32,679 nt of DNA. It comes from an uncultured bacterium (GTDB lineage Bacteria > Verrucomicrobiota > Verrucomicrobiia > Verrucomicrobiales > V1-33). How positions within the stretch are numbered: position 1 is the stretch's first letter; the number at the start of each line of letters is the position of its first letter. Made by a program: the position numbers and the translations under genes. Of this stretch, positions 9,950 to 19,340 are shown one piece after another. The notes under the pieces were generated by a model that saw only the letters and a list, made by a program, of their open reading frames with translations, was not told where the DNA came from and ran no database searches. The DNA is taken from contig CAIZWU010000302.1 in assembly GCA_903936775.1 (NCBI GenBank), forward strand, positions 1-32,679. The letters are read 5' to 3'.

Positions 9950-10828
9950 TCAGCGGGCCTTCAGCCAGCCATTCTGTTCGATCCATTGCTGGAGGAGGGT
10001 GGGCCAGATTTGGAGGTTGGGGTCGTTCTGGGCAAGGCCGACGCCGTGTTTGCCTTCCTGGAAGACGTGCAGGGCGACGGGTACTTTGTTTTTCTGGCAG
10101 GCTTCGTAAAAGCGCAGGCTGTTGGCCACCGGGACGGCCTGGTCGGTGGTGGTGTGGAACAGGAAAGTGGGCGGGGTGGTGGCATTGACCTGCTTTTCGT
10201 TGGAGAGGAAGTCGAGCAGGGCGGAATCGTTCCGGCGGTCGCCGAGGAGATTGTTCACGGAGCCCTGGTGGGTGATGGCGGGGTCGAAGGAGAGAACGCC
10301 ATAACAAAGGATCATGAAGTCCGGACGGGAGGCGAGGCGGTCGACGGGATCGGTGGCGGCGGCATTGCCGGCATCGTGATGGGTGCCAGTGGAAGCGGCG
10401 AGGTGTCCGCCGGCAGAGAATCCCATGATGCCGATCCGGGTGGGATCGACGCCATCCGCAGCGGCCCGGCTGCGGGCGAGACGCAGCGCACGCTGGGCAT
10501 CCTGGAGCGGGATGGGGTGCTGATAACCTTTGCCGCCCAGCCGGTAGTGGAGCACGTAGGCGGTGATGCCAAGGGAGTTGAAAAAGCGGGCGGGTTGGAT
10601 GCCTTCATGGTCCTTTGCCAGTCCGCCATAACCGCCACCGGGGCAGATCACGACCGCGCAGCCATTGGCTGGAACGGCGTCGGGTTTGTAGAAATCGAGG
10701 GTGGGCTGATGGTCCTCGGTGGTGCCTTTGGCTTCCGGCGCGCCGTCCGGCCAGAGGAGGAACCGCTGGGGTTCCGCAGCGCGGCAGGGAAGGGTAAACA
10801 GGCAAAGCAAAAGCAGCAGTGATTTCAT
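9950..10828 (-). CDS. Secreted alpha/beta hydrolase (acetylxylan esterase/lipase-like)
   Basis: Start at MKSLLLLLCLFTLPCRA (signal peptide). VVICPGGGYGGLAKDHEG, nucleophile elbow IGIMGFSAGGHLAAS, C-terminal GKHGVGLA. Confidence 0.85.
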   Translation of the reverse strand: MKSLLLLLCLFTLPCRAAEPQRFLLWPDGAPEAKGTTEDHQPTLDFYKPDAVPANGCAVVICPGGGYGGLAKDHEGIQPARFFNSLGITAYVLHYRLGGKGYQHPIPLQDAQRALRLARSRAAADGVDPTRIGIMGFSAGGHLAASTGTHHDAGNAAATDPVDRLASRPDFMILCYGVLSFDPAITHQGSVNNLLGDRRNDSALLDFLSNEKQVNATTPPTFLFHTTTDQAVPVANSLRFYEACQKNKVPVALHVFQEGKHGVGLAQNDPNLQIWPTLLQQWIEQNGWLKAR

Positions 10829-10901
10829 GGAAAATGGAAGGGGCTGAATGTTAGGATCTGCGGGGGATCCGGCAGGTCGTGGTGGGATTCCCTCAATACG
10901 C

Positions 10902-12734
10902 TCAGGCGCGGCCGAACTTCCGGGCAAGTTCCTGCCAGGAAAATTGGATGATGGTGGGGCTGCCATCGGGGCGGCAGTAGGGCATTTCACAGGACATCAG
11001 CCGGGTGACAAGGGCGCTGGCATTTTCCATGGTCGCGGGCGGTTGCCGTCGGGCCGACTGGCGGGCCACCGCAGCGGCGATGGCGGCATCGCCGAGTTGA
11101 CGCTGGGGCGTGCGGTCGCTGGCATGGCGCAGGTCATCCAACAGGGCGCTGAGCAAGGCGGGGATTTCCCCATCGGCACGGAGGAAGGCGGGGAGGCTGT
11201 CGATCAGCACGGTGTTTTGTCCGAACTCCTCCAAGCCCAGACCGAGGCGGCGCAGGGCGGGGAGTTGCGGTTTCAGAAAATCGAATTCGCGCGGGCTGAG
11301 CGCGATGGTGAGCGGAGCCAGCAAGGCCTGGGAGGCCACCGGTTGGGTGGCGGAACGGGCTTTGGATTCCTCATATAAAATCCGTTCCCACGCGGCCCGG
11401 TGATCAAGGAGGACGAGACCTTCAGGGCTTTCGAGGATTAGATAGGCCGTGCCCAGCAGGCCGATCGGGTGGAAGGCCGGTGCGGTGGCCGGCGGAGCGG
11501 GCGGGGACGGGGCGCTCTCCGCAGCCTTGAGAGGCCCTGCTTCCGGGTGGAGCAGCTCAGGGCCGGGAGGCGCTTCCGGACTGGTTTCCACCGGGGAAGG
11601 TGGATCGGCCCAGTCGTGGCGCAGGGCCCGTGTTTCGTGCGCCGGGATCAGCGGGGGTTGAATGATGGGGGGAGTCCACCGGGGCACCGGCGTGGGGGGG
11701 GGGGATCCAGGGGAGGGCCGTGGGGCTGGGCTCAGGGAAGGGCGGCCGGCGCGGAGGGTGGCCGCGATGATTTCTGTCAGGGCGGACTGCACTGCCAGGC
11801 TGCTGCGGAAACGGACTTCCCGTTTGGCTGGGTGGACGTTGACATCCACTTCTGAGGGATCGATCTCGATCAGGAGGAAGGTGACCGGGGATTGCCCGCG
11901 TGGCAGGGCTTCCCCGTAGCCGGCACGGAGGGCTTGGGAAAAGGCGATACTCTCCACCGGGCGCCGGTTCAGGAAAGTGAATTGCAGGGCGCGGTTGGAG
12001 CGCCACAGGCCGGCTTCGCCGAGGTAACCGGAGACGGTGATGGGTCCGCTGGTGGTGCGGGGCACGGGCAGCAGGCGGTCGGCCAGTTCCTGACCGGTCA
12101 GGCCGGAGATGCGGCCAAGCAGCGACTCCCCGGGCGGCAGGTGGAAGAGCAACCGGTCATCGCGGGTGAGGCTGAACCCGACTTCCGGGTGGGCGAGGGC
12201 TTGGACGCGGACCTGTTGTTCGATGTGGCTGAATTCGGTGTCTTCGGCGCGGAGGAATTTGCGGCGGGCGGGGACGTTATAAAAAAGTTGCCGGACTTCG
12301 ATGCTGGTCCCGGGAGCATCCCCGTCGTCGCTGACTTCGAGGACGATTCCGCCTTCCACCGTGACCCGGGTGCCGGTCAGGGCGGCGTGCTCGCGGGTGG
12401 CGAGAGTGAATTTGGAGACACTGGCGATGCTGGGCAGGGCTTCGCCGCGGAACCCCTTGGTGAGAATAGTGGCGAGGTCGGCACTGGTGCGCAGTTTGCT
12501 GGTGGCGTGCCGTTCCAGGCTCATCAAGGCATCGTCGCGGTGCATGCCCACGCCATTATCCACAATGCGCAGCAGGGCGGTGCCACCGCGCCGGGCCAGC
12601 ACGGCGATCTGGGTGGCCCCGGCATCCAGGCTGTTCTCGATCAGTTCCTTGACCACGGAAGCCGGGCGCTCCACCACCTCACCGGCTGCCACCTGGCTGG
12701 CCAGCACATCGGAGAGGACTTGGATTTTTCCCAT
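10902..12734 (-). CDS. mutL: DNA mismatch repair protein MutL
   Basis: VLASQVAAGEVVERPASVVKELIENSLDAGAT, DNGVGMHRDDALMSLERHATSKL, TKGFRGEALPSIASVS, FLNRRPVES, DVNVHPAKREVRF. Confidence 0.96.
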   Translation of the reverse strand: MGKIQVLSDVLASQVAAGEVVERPASVVKELIENSLDAGATQIAVLARRGGTALLRIVDNGVGMHRDDALMSLERHATSKLRTSADLATILTKGFRGEALPSIASVSKFTLATREHAALTGTRVTVEGGIVLEVSDDGDAPGTSIEVRQLFYNVPARRKFLRAEDTEFSHIEQQVRVQALAHPEVGFSLTRDDRLLFHLPPGESLLGRISGLTGQELADRLLPVPRTTSGPITVSGYLGEAGLWRSNRALQFTFLNRRPVESIAFSQALRAGYGEALPRGQSPVTFLLIEIDPSEVDVNVHPAKREVRFRSSLAVQSALTEIIAATLRAGRPSLSPAPRPSPGSPPPTPVPRWTPPIIQPPLIPAHETRALRHDWADPPSPVETSPEAPPGPELLHPEAGPLKAAESAPSPPAPPATAPAFHPIGLLGTAYLILESPEGLVLLDHRAAWERILYEESKARSATQPVASQALLAPLTIALSPREFDFLKPQLPALRRLGLGLEEFGQNTVLIDSLPAFLRADGEIPALLSALLDDLRHASDRTPQRQLGDAAIAAAVARQSARRQPPATMENASALVTRLMSCEMPYCRPDGSPTIIQFSWQELARKFGRA

Positions 12735-12862
12735 GCGTACAGGGACAGGGCGGGAAAATTACATCCCGGGCAAGGGAAACTTCCTTGTTAATTCCCGGAA
12801 CCGATCCATTTTCAAGCTTCCTGCTCCTGATGCAGGGAAACTTCCCCCCCGGAATCCCCGCC

Positions 12863-13255
12863 ATGATCGAAGTTACTGCCGAAGCTGCCACTGAACTCCG
12901 CCGACTGCTGGCCGAAAAGCAGGCCCCCGCCGGCTCCGGCCTGCGGCTGATGATTGAGCGTGGCGGCTGCGCGGGACTCCAATACGCCATGACGGTCGGA
13001 GTGGCTGTGGAAGGGGATTTTGTGGTGGAGCGCGATGGCGTCAGTTTTATCGTCGATGCGGCCAGTGCTTCCTATCTGCGCGGCTCCAAGGTCGATTTTG
13101 AGGATTCACTGAACGACAGTGGGTTCAAAATTCACAACCCTAACGCGGCCCGTTCCTGTGGCTGCGGCACTTCATTTGAGCCGGCCGAGCGGGGTGGACC
13201 CGTCCCTGCCGCCGAGCCCCTGCCGGACGGTCAGGCCTGCGGTACGGCGGTCTGA
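12863..13255 (+). CDS. HesB/IscA/ErpA-family Fe-S cluster assembly protein
   Basis: MIEVTAEAATELRRLLAEK...GLRLMIERGGCAGLQYAMTV...NPNAARSCGCGTSFEP; Cys pattern C...CxC characteristic of the family. Confidence 0.9.
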   Translation: MIEVTAEAATELRRLLAEKQAPAGSGLRLMIERGGCAGLQYAMTVGVAVEGDFVVERDGVSFIVDAASASYLRGSKVDFEDSLNDSGFKIHNPNAARSCGCGTSFEPAERGGPVPAAEPLPDGQACGTAV

Positions 13256-13287
13256 ACTTCATATTCTCCTGCCCACCGGACTCTTCC

Positions 13288-14118
13288 ATGCAGCTGCACG
13301 TCGAATTCATGAATGCGCCGAGGGGCTCACTGACCCGGGCTGCGAATGCCGTAAAGAAGGCGGACGGCGGGATCTTTTGGTGGTCGGTGGCGATTGTGAT
13401 TCTCATGGCCCTCGCCGCCTTCTCGTGGATCGGCAGCATTTTTGTGTTCACGCATCCGGAAAGGCCATTCAACTACCAACTGCTCAGCCGCATCCAACGA
13501 TTGGAGGAGATCAAGCTTTTCACGGAAAAGGACATTCCCACGGGCAAGAGTTTGACGCCGCCCGAGTTGTTCCAGAAATTTTATCCCTTCACCGGGGAGA
13601 ATCTGGCGAACCACAATGAATTGCTGCGCCGGAATTACATCACCAATTACAAGAGCCGGGACGAAAAACCATACTATGTGCGCGGCCGGTTCAAGGTGGT
13701 GCATGCGCGTCCCCTTACCGGCAAGGATCTCTTCCCCAGCGGCCTGGTGGCGCGGGCCGTGGCTGTGAATCAGGATGGGCGGGAATACCGCAATGTGGTG
13801 GTGGAATACGTCCTGCCGACCGGATCGGCGGTGCCGGGGGTGGAGTTTTCGCCGGGCGACCTGTTGGACATCGACAGCCGCCGCAGCAAAAAACGCCTCT
13901 ACGGCTCGGTCATCAATATTCAGAGGCCCAGCGAGGACGTGCTCGTGTTTACCATAATACCTTTGATGTATGGCGAGCACTTGATCGATCCGGTGAAAAA
14001 CATCGTGCTCACCGCCACTCCACCGCTGCGTCTGAACATGGGAGCCCGGCTTCCGATTACAGATGATGGCTTGGGCAACGCTTCCCAGCTGCCGGGCGTG
14101 GCGGCGGCCGGGCGTTGA
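13288..14118 (+). CDS. Hypothetical membrane-anchored protein
   Basis: 276-aa ORF with N-terminal TM segment (FWWSVAIVILMALAAFSWIGSIFVF) and an extracytoplasmic region. Confidence 0.75.
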   Translation: MQLHVEFMNAPRGSLTRAANAVKKADGGIFWWSVAIVILMALAAFSWIGSIFVFTHPERPFNYQLLSRIQRLEEIKLFTEKDIPTGKSLTPPELFQKFYPFTGENLANHNELLRRNYITNYKSRDEKPYYVRGRFKVVHARPLTGKDLFPSGLVARAVAVNQDGREYRNVVVEYVLPTGSAVPGVEFSPGDLLDIDSRRSKKRLYGSVINIQRPSEDVLVFTIIPLMYGEHLIDPVKNIVLTATPPLRLNMGARLPITDDGLGNASQLPGVAAAGR

Positions 14119-14250
14119 TCGTCATCGTTGGCGAAATCACACTTGGGGCGTTTTGGGTTCTGAAGGTTGAGGCCTGGTGAATGCACCAAGCCGTGTGAAG
14201 AGGCCAGTGATCCGCCGCTTGTCCTGGATGGGGCATCGGCACCGTGACAC

Positions 14251-14284
14251 AAAAAACCCGCCGCGGCGCGGGGCCGGGGCGGGT
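14251..14284 (-). terminator. Intrinsic terminator for the minus-strand gene at 14304..15176
   Basis: Minus strand: ACCCGCC-ccggccccgcgccgc-GGCGGGT followed by TTTTT. Confidence 0.7.
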
Positions 14285-14303
14285 CTGAAAGTCGAGGGGA
14301 AGC

Positions 14304-15176
14304 TCAGGCTTCGGTATGGTTCGGGGCGGTTGCTTCCGGAGTTTCGGCTGGAGCGGCGGCTTCGGCGGCAGGCGCTTCCGTGGGCTCGGCGGGGGCGTCT
14401 GAAGGAGCCGCTGCTTGCCCGTTTTGTCCGTTTTGGGGAGGCCGGGGTTCACGCGGGGGCTGAGGCTCACGCTGCGGGGGGGCGGGCGGTGCTGGGGGCC
14501 GGCGGACGCGGAGTTCCTCCTGCATGAAAATCTCGGCGAGGCGGAAGCTGCGGCGGGTCAGCTCGCGGGCTTCGTTGTCAGGGAAGAGCTCGACCCCTTC
14601 TTCTCCGACTTCGGCGAGGAAGATCTGCCAGGCTTTGGTGCAGAGATCATCAATTGGCAGGAGCGCGCGATCCTGGTTTTCGCGGCGGGCCTGCTCGGCC
14701 TGACGGCGGCGCTGGTCCTCGTCACGGCGCAGGCGTTCCTGCTCGCGGCGGGCCTGTTCAGCATCGCGGCGGGCCTGCTCGGCTTCGCGGCGCTGCTGGG
14801 CGGCCTGTTGTTGGGCTTGGGGGTCGCGGGGCGGGCGGGCGTCACGCTGATCCTGCCGGGGAGGGCGGGCATCGCGGGGAGGGCGGGCGGCATCGCCGGA
14901 CAGGGACTCGCCGGGGAGGGCTTTGACTTCCGGGACGGCGGCGGATTCGGCATTTTCTGCCACAGGAGTAGCCGCGGTAGCTTCAGCGGCGGCGGCAGCT
15001 TCCTCGCGGCTGGCCATCGCCGCTTCGGCGATATCCTGCACGACTTCGGGAGAAAGGTGCCCTGATGGGGAGTTGGAGGTAGGGTCCATAGGTTCGGTGC
15101 CGGGGTTTCCGTCGGAACGTGGGCCGGGAGGCCCGCTGGGACGGCGGGAACGGGGGCGGTTAAATTTCTTTTCCAT
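14304..15176 (-). CDS. Hypothetical protein with R/E/D/Q-rich coiled-coil-like and Pro/Ala-rich low-complexity flanks
   Basis: 290-aa ORF; ordered core LLPIDDLCTKAWQIFLAEVGEEGVELFPDNEARELTRRSFRLAEIFMQEELRVRR between low-complexity tracts; followed by a terminator. Confidence 0.75.
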   Translation of the reverse strand: MEKKFNRPRSRRPSGPPGPRSDGNPGTEPMDPTSNSPSGHLSPEVVQDIAEAAMASREEAAAAAEATAATPVAENAESAAVPEVKALPGESLSGDAARPPRDARPPRQDQRDARPPRDPQAQQQAAQQRREAEQARRDAEQARREQERLRRDEDQRRRQAEQARRENQDRALLPIDDLCTKAWQIFLAEVGEEGVELFPDNEARELTRRSFRLAEIFMQEELRVRRPPAPPAPPQREPQPPREPRPPQNGQNGQAAAPSDAPAEPTEAPAAEAAAPAETPEATAPNHTEA

Positions 15177-15271
15177 GTAGGTTGATTGTCGGGGGGCCCA
15201 ATGAATGCCGGAGATCGGCGGCCGCGTCCAGGGATTTTCTGGGCGGCCATGGGGTAATGGGCAGAGTTTGT

Positions 15272-17581
15272 TTAAAAAATCCGTAGCGACCAGCGGGCCG
15301 AGGGCGTGCGGGAGAGTTCGAGGAGGGTCAGGCTGCGGGCATCGGTGACTCCAAAGGCGGAGCCGGTCAGGATTTGGGTTTGGGCGGGGATATACAGGCC
15401 GGTGACGGGATCATGCCGGGTGACGCGCACATTGAAACCGAGCGAGTTCTGGCCGGATCCGTCGAGCGACCATTCATGCTGCACCAGATTGACGCGGGCC
15501 ACATTGAATTCGATCCGGCGGGAGCCGTCCGGCTTGGTGGTCGCCGAGACGCGGAAGCCATCGGGATGGTAGTCGTAGTGGTAGGTGTGGCCGAAGGCGG
15601 CGGGGCGGATTTTGCGGAGGGCGATGGGTCCATCCGTCCATGGAATGGTGGCGCTGAGCCGGTCGACGAAGCCGAGGGTGCCGTTTTCTCCGGCTTTCCG
15701 CCCGTCGATCTGCACATCCACGATACCCCAGGAGGAGCCTGGCTTGCCGGCACTGCCGCTGGTGGAGGGGGCATCAATGAAGAAATAAAGCCCTCGGGCA
15801 TCGGCGAAGGCGGTCAGGGCGGTTTCGGGTGCCGTGCCGGGAGAGGCGGTGGGCGTGGGATCCGCTGGTTTCAGGGGAATGCGCTGCTCCAATCCCAGAT
15901 GGCGGACGCCTTCGACGTGCCGTTCGAACCGCAGCGCCCGGTCCGGCAGGGTGATTTGCAGGGCGACGGTGCCGTCAAAGCGGAGGGTTCCGGCGGGGTC
16001 GGGCAGGGCCAGACGGAGGGGCAGGGGCATGGATTGTTTCGGTTCCAAGCTGAAGGGCAGGGGCTGATCCTTGCCCATCCATTGCACCAGCGCGGTGCCC
16101 TTGACCAGTTCCTGGGAATGATTGGTCAGGGTAGCCGTCAGCAGCACATCGCCGGAGGCAGCGTCCAGACGGCCTTCCGGCCAGGTGAGGGACAGGGGAC
16201 GCAGCGGCAGCACCACATCCACGATTTGTTGCCGGTCGTCATCGCTCAGAATGAGGGAACCCCGGATCACATTGCCGTCCGGCGCGGGCCCGCTGGTGGT
16301 GGGCTCCAGCGCCAGGTTGAGGCGCCGGGCTTTCCCGGGCGCGAGGTTGAAGGCGGCATCCGGCGTGCCGGTTTTGAGCTGCCAGCCGAGGAAACTCAAG
16401 GGACTTACCACTACGCTGCGGGCGGCGGCGGTTGGATTGAAGATCCGCAATTGAAGGATGGCTTCGGTGGGGCCGGTGATTTCCACGCTGCCGCTTACTT
16501 CCACCGGACCACCCGATGGACCGTCCAGCAGTTGGCCCGCCGCCCGCTCCCCCGCCATCAGGGTGGCCGCGGCGTTGGGATGCAGGGTATCAGGCGTATC
16601 GGAACGATAGCTGAAGTGCCGGGTGACCGGGATGATGGCGGCGGCAAAAGCATCGCTGGCCGTCAGGGCGGCCAAATCCGAGGGGGCTTCGACGAGGGCG
16701 GCGCCGAGGTCGACAAATGCCACGCCGGTGGCGAGGGCGACTTCTTTGGCGATCTGGGCATAGGGCCGGGTCCGTCCGAGCGAGAGGCGGGGCGCGCCGG
16801 CATCAAAACTGACGGGCGGCGCGGCCAGAAGCACTTCGGGACCGTTTTTTTGGCACAATTTGACTGCCGCGGTGAGGAAAGCCCGGTAGCTGTCGAGCGT
16901 GAGATTGTTTGCGGCATCATTCACTCCATAACAAATCGTGACCAGATCAGTGGGGGGGGCGGGCGCCGGAGGAAAGGCTTCAGGACCGAGTGCTTCCAGC
17001 GCCTCGGCGGCTTGGGCGCCATCGCGGGCCAGGTTGTGGAATTGAATCGCCGTGCCCGGCAGGCTCTGCTGGGGGCCTGGGCTGTTGCGGCGCACCAAAT
17101 CGGACGCTCCCATGGCGACCGGGGATTCCAGATCGGCCCGGAAACGGAGCGCGTCCGGAGCGAGGGGCGCTTCCCCTTGTTTGGTGCGTTGCCAGATTTC
17201 CATTTCCGAGGCAAATCTCGCCCAGGCGGAGGTAGCTTCTTTCTGGCTGGCGGTGATTTCCCGGTGCGGGTCCATATCCTCCGTGCCGTGGTAGAAATAA
17301 TACCCGCCCAGCCGGCTCAGCAGGCGCCCCTGCCATGCCATGGAGGAGTCATACCGCGGGAAGCCGGGGGGTTGGTAAAAAGTGCTGATGCTGTCGCCCA
17401 CGGAGACCACCCGGATCCGTTCCCGCTGCTGCAGTTTGGCCAGCGTCCGGGGCAGCAGTCCTTTCAAATGCGCTTCCTGCACGGGAGTGAGCCGGAATTC
17501 CGCCGCCATGCCGGGTGAGGCTGGGGCAAGCAGCAACAACAGGCCCAAAGTGGCGCGGCGGACGAAGCGGAAAGGGATCAT
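15272..17581 (-). CDS. Secreted SGNH/GDSL hydrolase with C-terminal beta-sandwich (CBM9-like) region
   Basis: Start at MIPFRFVRRATLGLLLLLAPASPGMAAEF (signal peptide). VVSVGDSISTFY (block I), LVTICYGVNDAANN (block III), DTLHPNAAA (block V). Confidence 0.85.
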   Translation of the reverse strand: MIPFRFVRRATLGLLLLLAPASPGMAAEFRLTPVQEAHLKGLLPRTLAKLQQRERIRVVSVGDSISTFYQPPGFPRYDSSMAWQGRLLSRLGGYYFYHGTEDMDPHREITASQKEATSAWARFASEMEIWQRTKQGEAPLAPDALRFRADLESPVAMGASDLVRRNSPGPQQSLPGTAIQFHNLARDGAQAAEALEALGPEAFPPAPAPPTDLVTICYGVNDAANNLTLDSYRAFLTAAVKLCQKNGPEVLLAAPPVSFDAGAPRLSLGRTRPYAQIAKEVALATGVAFVDLGAALVEAPSDLAALTASDAFAAAIIPVTRHFSYRSDTPDTLHPNAAATLMAGERAAGQLLDGPSGGPVEVSGSVEITGPTEAILQLRIFNPTAAARSVVVSPLSFLGWQLKTGTPDAAFNLAPGKARRLNLALEPTTSGPAPDGNVIRGSLILSDDDRQQIVDVVLPLRPLSLTWPEGRLDAASGDVLLTATLTNHSQELVKGTALVQWMGKDQPLPFSLEPKQSMPLPLRLALPDPAGTLRFDGTVALQITLPDRALRFERHVEGVRHLGLEQRIPLKPADPTPTASPGTAPETALTAFADARGLYFFIDAPSTSGSAGKPGSSWGIVDVQIDGRKAGENGTLGFVDRLSATIPWTDGPIALRKIRPAAFGHTYHYDYHPDGFRVSATTKPDGSRRIEFNVARVNLVQHEWSLDGSGQNSLGFNVRVTRHDPVTGLYIPAQTQILTGSAFGVTDARSLTLLELSRTPSARWSLRIF

Positions 17582-17797
17582 GGCAGAAGGGCAGGAAACG
17601 CGGCGAAGGCGGTCCGGCAAGCGAACGCTCCCAGCATCCGGTTTTCTTGCAACGGCCAAAGAACCGGGTCCGGGACCGCCGCCGGAGCCAGCTGGCTAGG
17701 TAAAACCAGTCAACCGGCCGGATCCTGCAACCCCGCCGGGGAGGCCTTCTCAATCTTGCCAAATCCCGAATCTGATGTCGAATCGATGAAACAGGAA

Positions 17798-17826
17798 TTG
17801 CAGCAAGCTTAATCAGCGATTATTAT
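17798..17826 (+). promoter_or_regulatory. Sigma70-type promoter candidate
   Basis: TTGCAG - 17 bp - TATTAT in an AT-richer intergenic stretch about 90 bp upstream of the 17916 start. Confidence 0.45.
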
Positions 17827-17915
17827 CCTGCACACCGTAGGATTAAATCTTCTGTCGATTTCGGCACAGATTCATCCCCTTGGCAACGCTGCTACCGCTC
17901 CTCTCCATTGCTCCA

Positions 17916-18773
17916 ATGTCCCCGCGCGGTTTCCTTTTTTCTCTGCCCCTGGTGATCGGGCTGGCCTGCAGTCTGATTCCCGGCTTATCCCAGGCCGCCG
18001 TTCCCGCCGTTGACTCCCCGCCAGCCCCTGTGGCCGTGCCGGTCCCGGTTTTGCCCCTGTATCCTTCGGAACTCTACGTCCGGCTCTCGGAGGCAACCCG
18101 GCCGCAATGGCGTCAGCTTTACCGCACCACCGTCACCCGTTGCCTCGAAGGCCGCCAGCAGGCCGCCATGGGGCTCGGCGCGGTCACCGCCGATCTCTTC
18201 CTGGCGGCTCAGGCGCGCGATTCCCAACAGATCAGAAATCTGGTGCAGGATGAGGAGACGATCGAAAAAACGCTCGGTCTGAATGAGCCGATGGCCGGGC
18301 TGCGTGCCGAGCTGCTGGCGGCGGCAGAGCTGGCTGACTGGAAACGTCTTGGGACCGGGATTGAAAAACTCAGCCTCGGCCACCGCCGCCACCTGCGCAC
18401 CCAAAAGGACGAACCGCTGGCGGATCTGGCTTACATCGGGCAATGGCTGCGCACCCTGCAGACCTGCCACGCCGTGGTCCTCGCCCGTGAATTGACGGAC
18501 CAGCGCCTCGCCATTGGGGATCCCGCCCTCATCGCCGAGATGACCCGCCGCCTGCAGATCCTCAGCCCGGTGGGGACGGAGTCCAGCCGCTGCCTCCGTC
18601 TGTTGCACAAACGCCTCGCCGGGCTCAGCCGCCTGTGGCCGGAAGACTCGGCCCCTGTTCCCAATCCCGCGGACCGCCTCCGCCGCTCGGCCGAACTCCT
18701 CAGCGATACCGTAGGGGAACTCCTCCAGGAGGAAGAACCTGCCGCCTCCGGCACTCTTGCTGCTCCCAAGTGA
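17916..18773 (+). CDS. Hypothetical secreted protein
   Basis: Start at MSPRGFLFSLPLVIGLACSLIPGLSQAA (signal peptide), then a mainly helical region. Confidence 0.75.
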   Translation: MSPRGFLFSLPLVIGLACSLIPGLSQAAVPAVDSPPAPVAVPVPVLPLYPSELYVRLSEATRPQWRQLYRTTVTRCLEGRQQAAMGLGAVTADLFLAAQARDSQQIRNLVQDEETIEKTLGLNEPMAGLRAELLAAAELADWKRLGTGIEKLSLGHRRHLRTQKDEPLADLAYIGQWLRTLQTCHAVVLARELTDQRLAIGDPALIAEMTRRLQILSPVGTESSRCLRLLHKRLAGLSRLWPEDSAPVPNPADRLRRSAELLSDTVGELLQEEEPAASGTLAAPK

Positions 18774-18884
18774 GAGGACTGCTGTCCCGCCAGTGCCCCT
18801 TGGAAAACGGAAGCAGTCAGCGGTTTACTTCACCCCGGGGTCCCGCTATTTCCCCAGCAACCCATCAATCCGCTCCCTTCCCGC

Positions 18885-19340
18885 ATGGAAACTGATACCG
18901 CCTCCGCCGGCCCCTACGTCAAGCAATTCTCCGTCTTCCTCATCAACCGTGCCGGCGCCCTGCTCAGCGTGGTCCGGCTCCTGGGAGATGCCCACGTCCT
19001 CGTGCTCGGCCTCAGCTTGCAGGACTCGGTGGATGTCACCGTGGCCCGGCTCATTGTCAGCGATCCGGAGACAGTAGAAACCCTCTTCATCGAGCGCGGC
19101 ATTCCTTTCAGCACCTGCGATCTCCTCGTCGTCCAGCTCAAGGAAGGCGCCGAAGCCCTTGGGACCTGCCTGACGGCTTTTCTGCAGGCGGAAACCAACA
19201 TCCATTTCGCCTATCCCCTGCTGATCCAGGGCCGCGGGCTGCCCGCCCTCGCGCTTCACCTTGAGGACATCGAGCTGGGGGCGGCTGTCATGCAGACCGA
19301 GGGATTCAAAATCCTCCGGCAGAACGACATCAGCCGATAG
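18885..19340 (+). CDS. ACT-domain protein (tandem ACT-like)
   Basis: VKQFSVFLINRAGALLSVVRLLGDAHVLVLGLSLQDSVDVTVARLIVSDPETVETLF, resembling small regulatory ACT proteins. Confidence 0.75.
   Translation: METDTASAGPYVKQFSVFLINRAGALLSVVRLLGDAHVLVLGLSLQDSVDVTVARLIVSDPETVETLFIERGIPFSTCDLLVVQLKEGAEALGTCLTAFLQAETNIHFAYPLLIQGRGLPALALHLEDIELGAAVMQTEGFKILRQNDISR

Noticed and set aside
15374-17518. 714-aa plus-strand ORF
   Set aside because: Fully antisense to the SGNH hydrolase, which has a signal peptide and catalytic blocks; the plus-strand translation shows no recognisable motifs.
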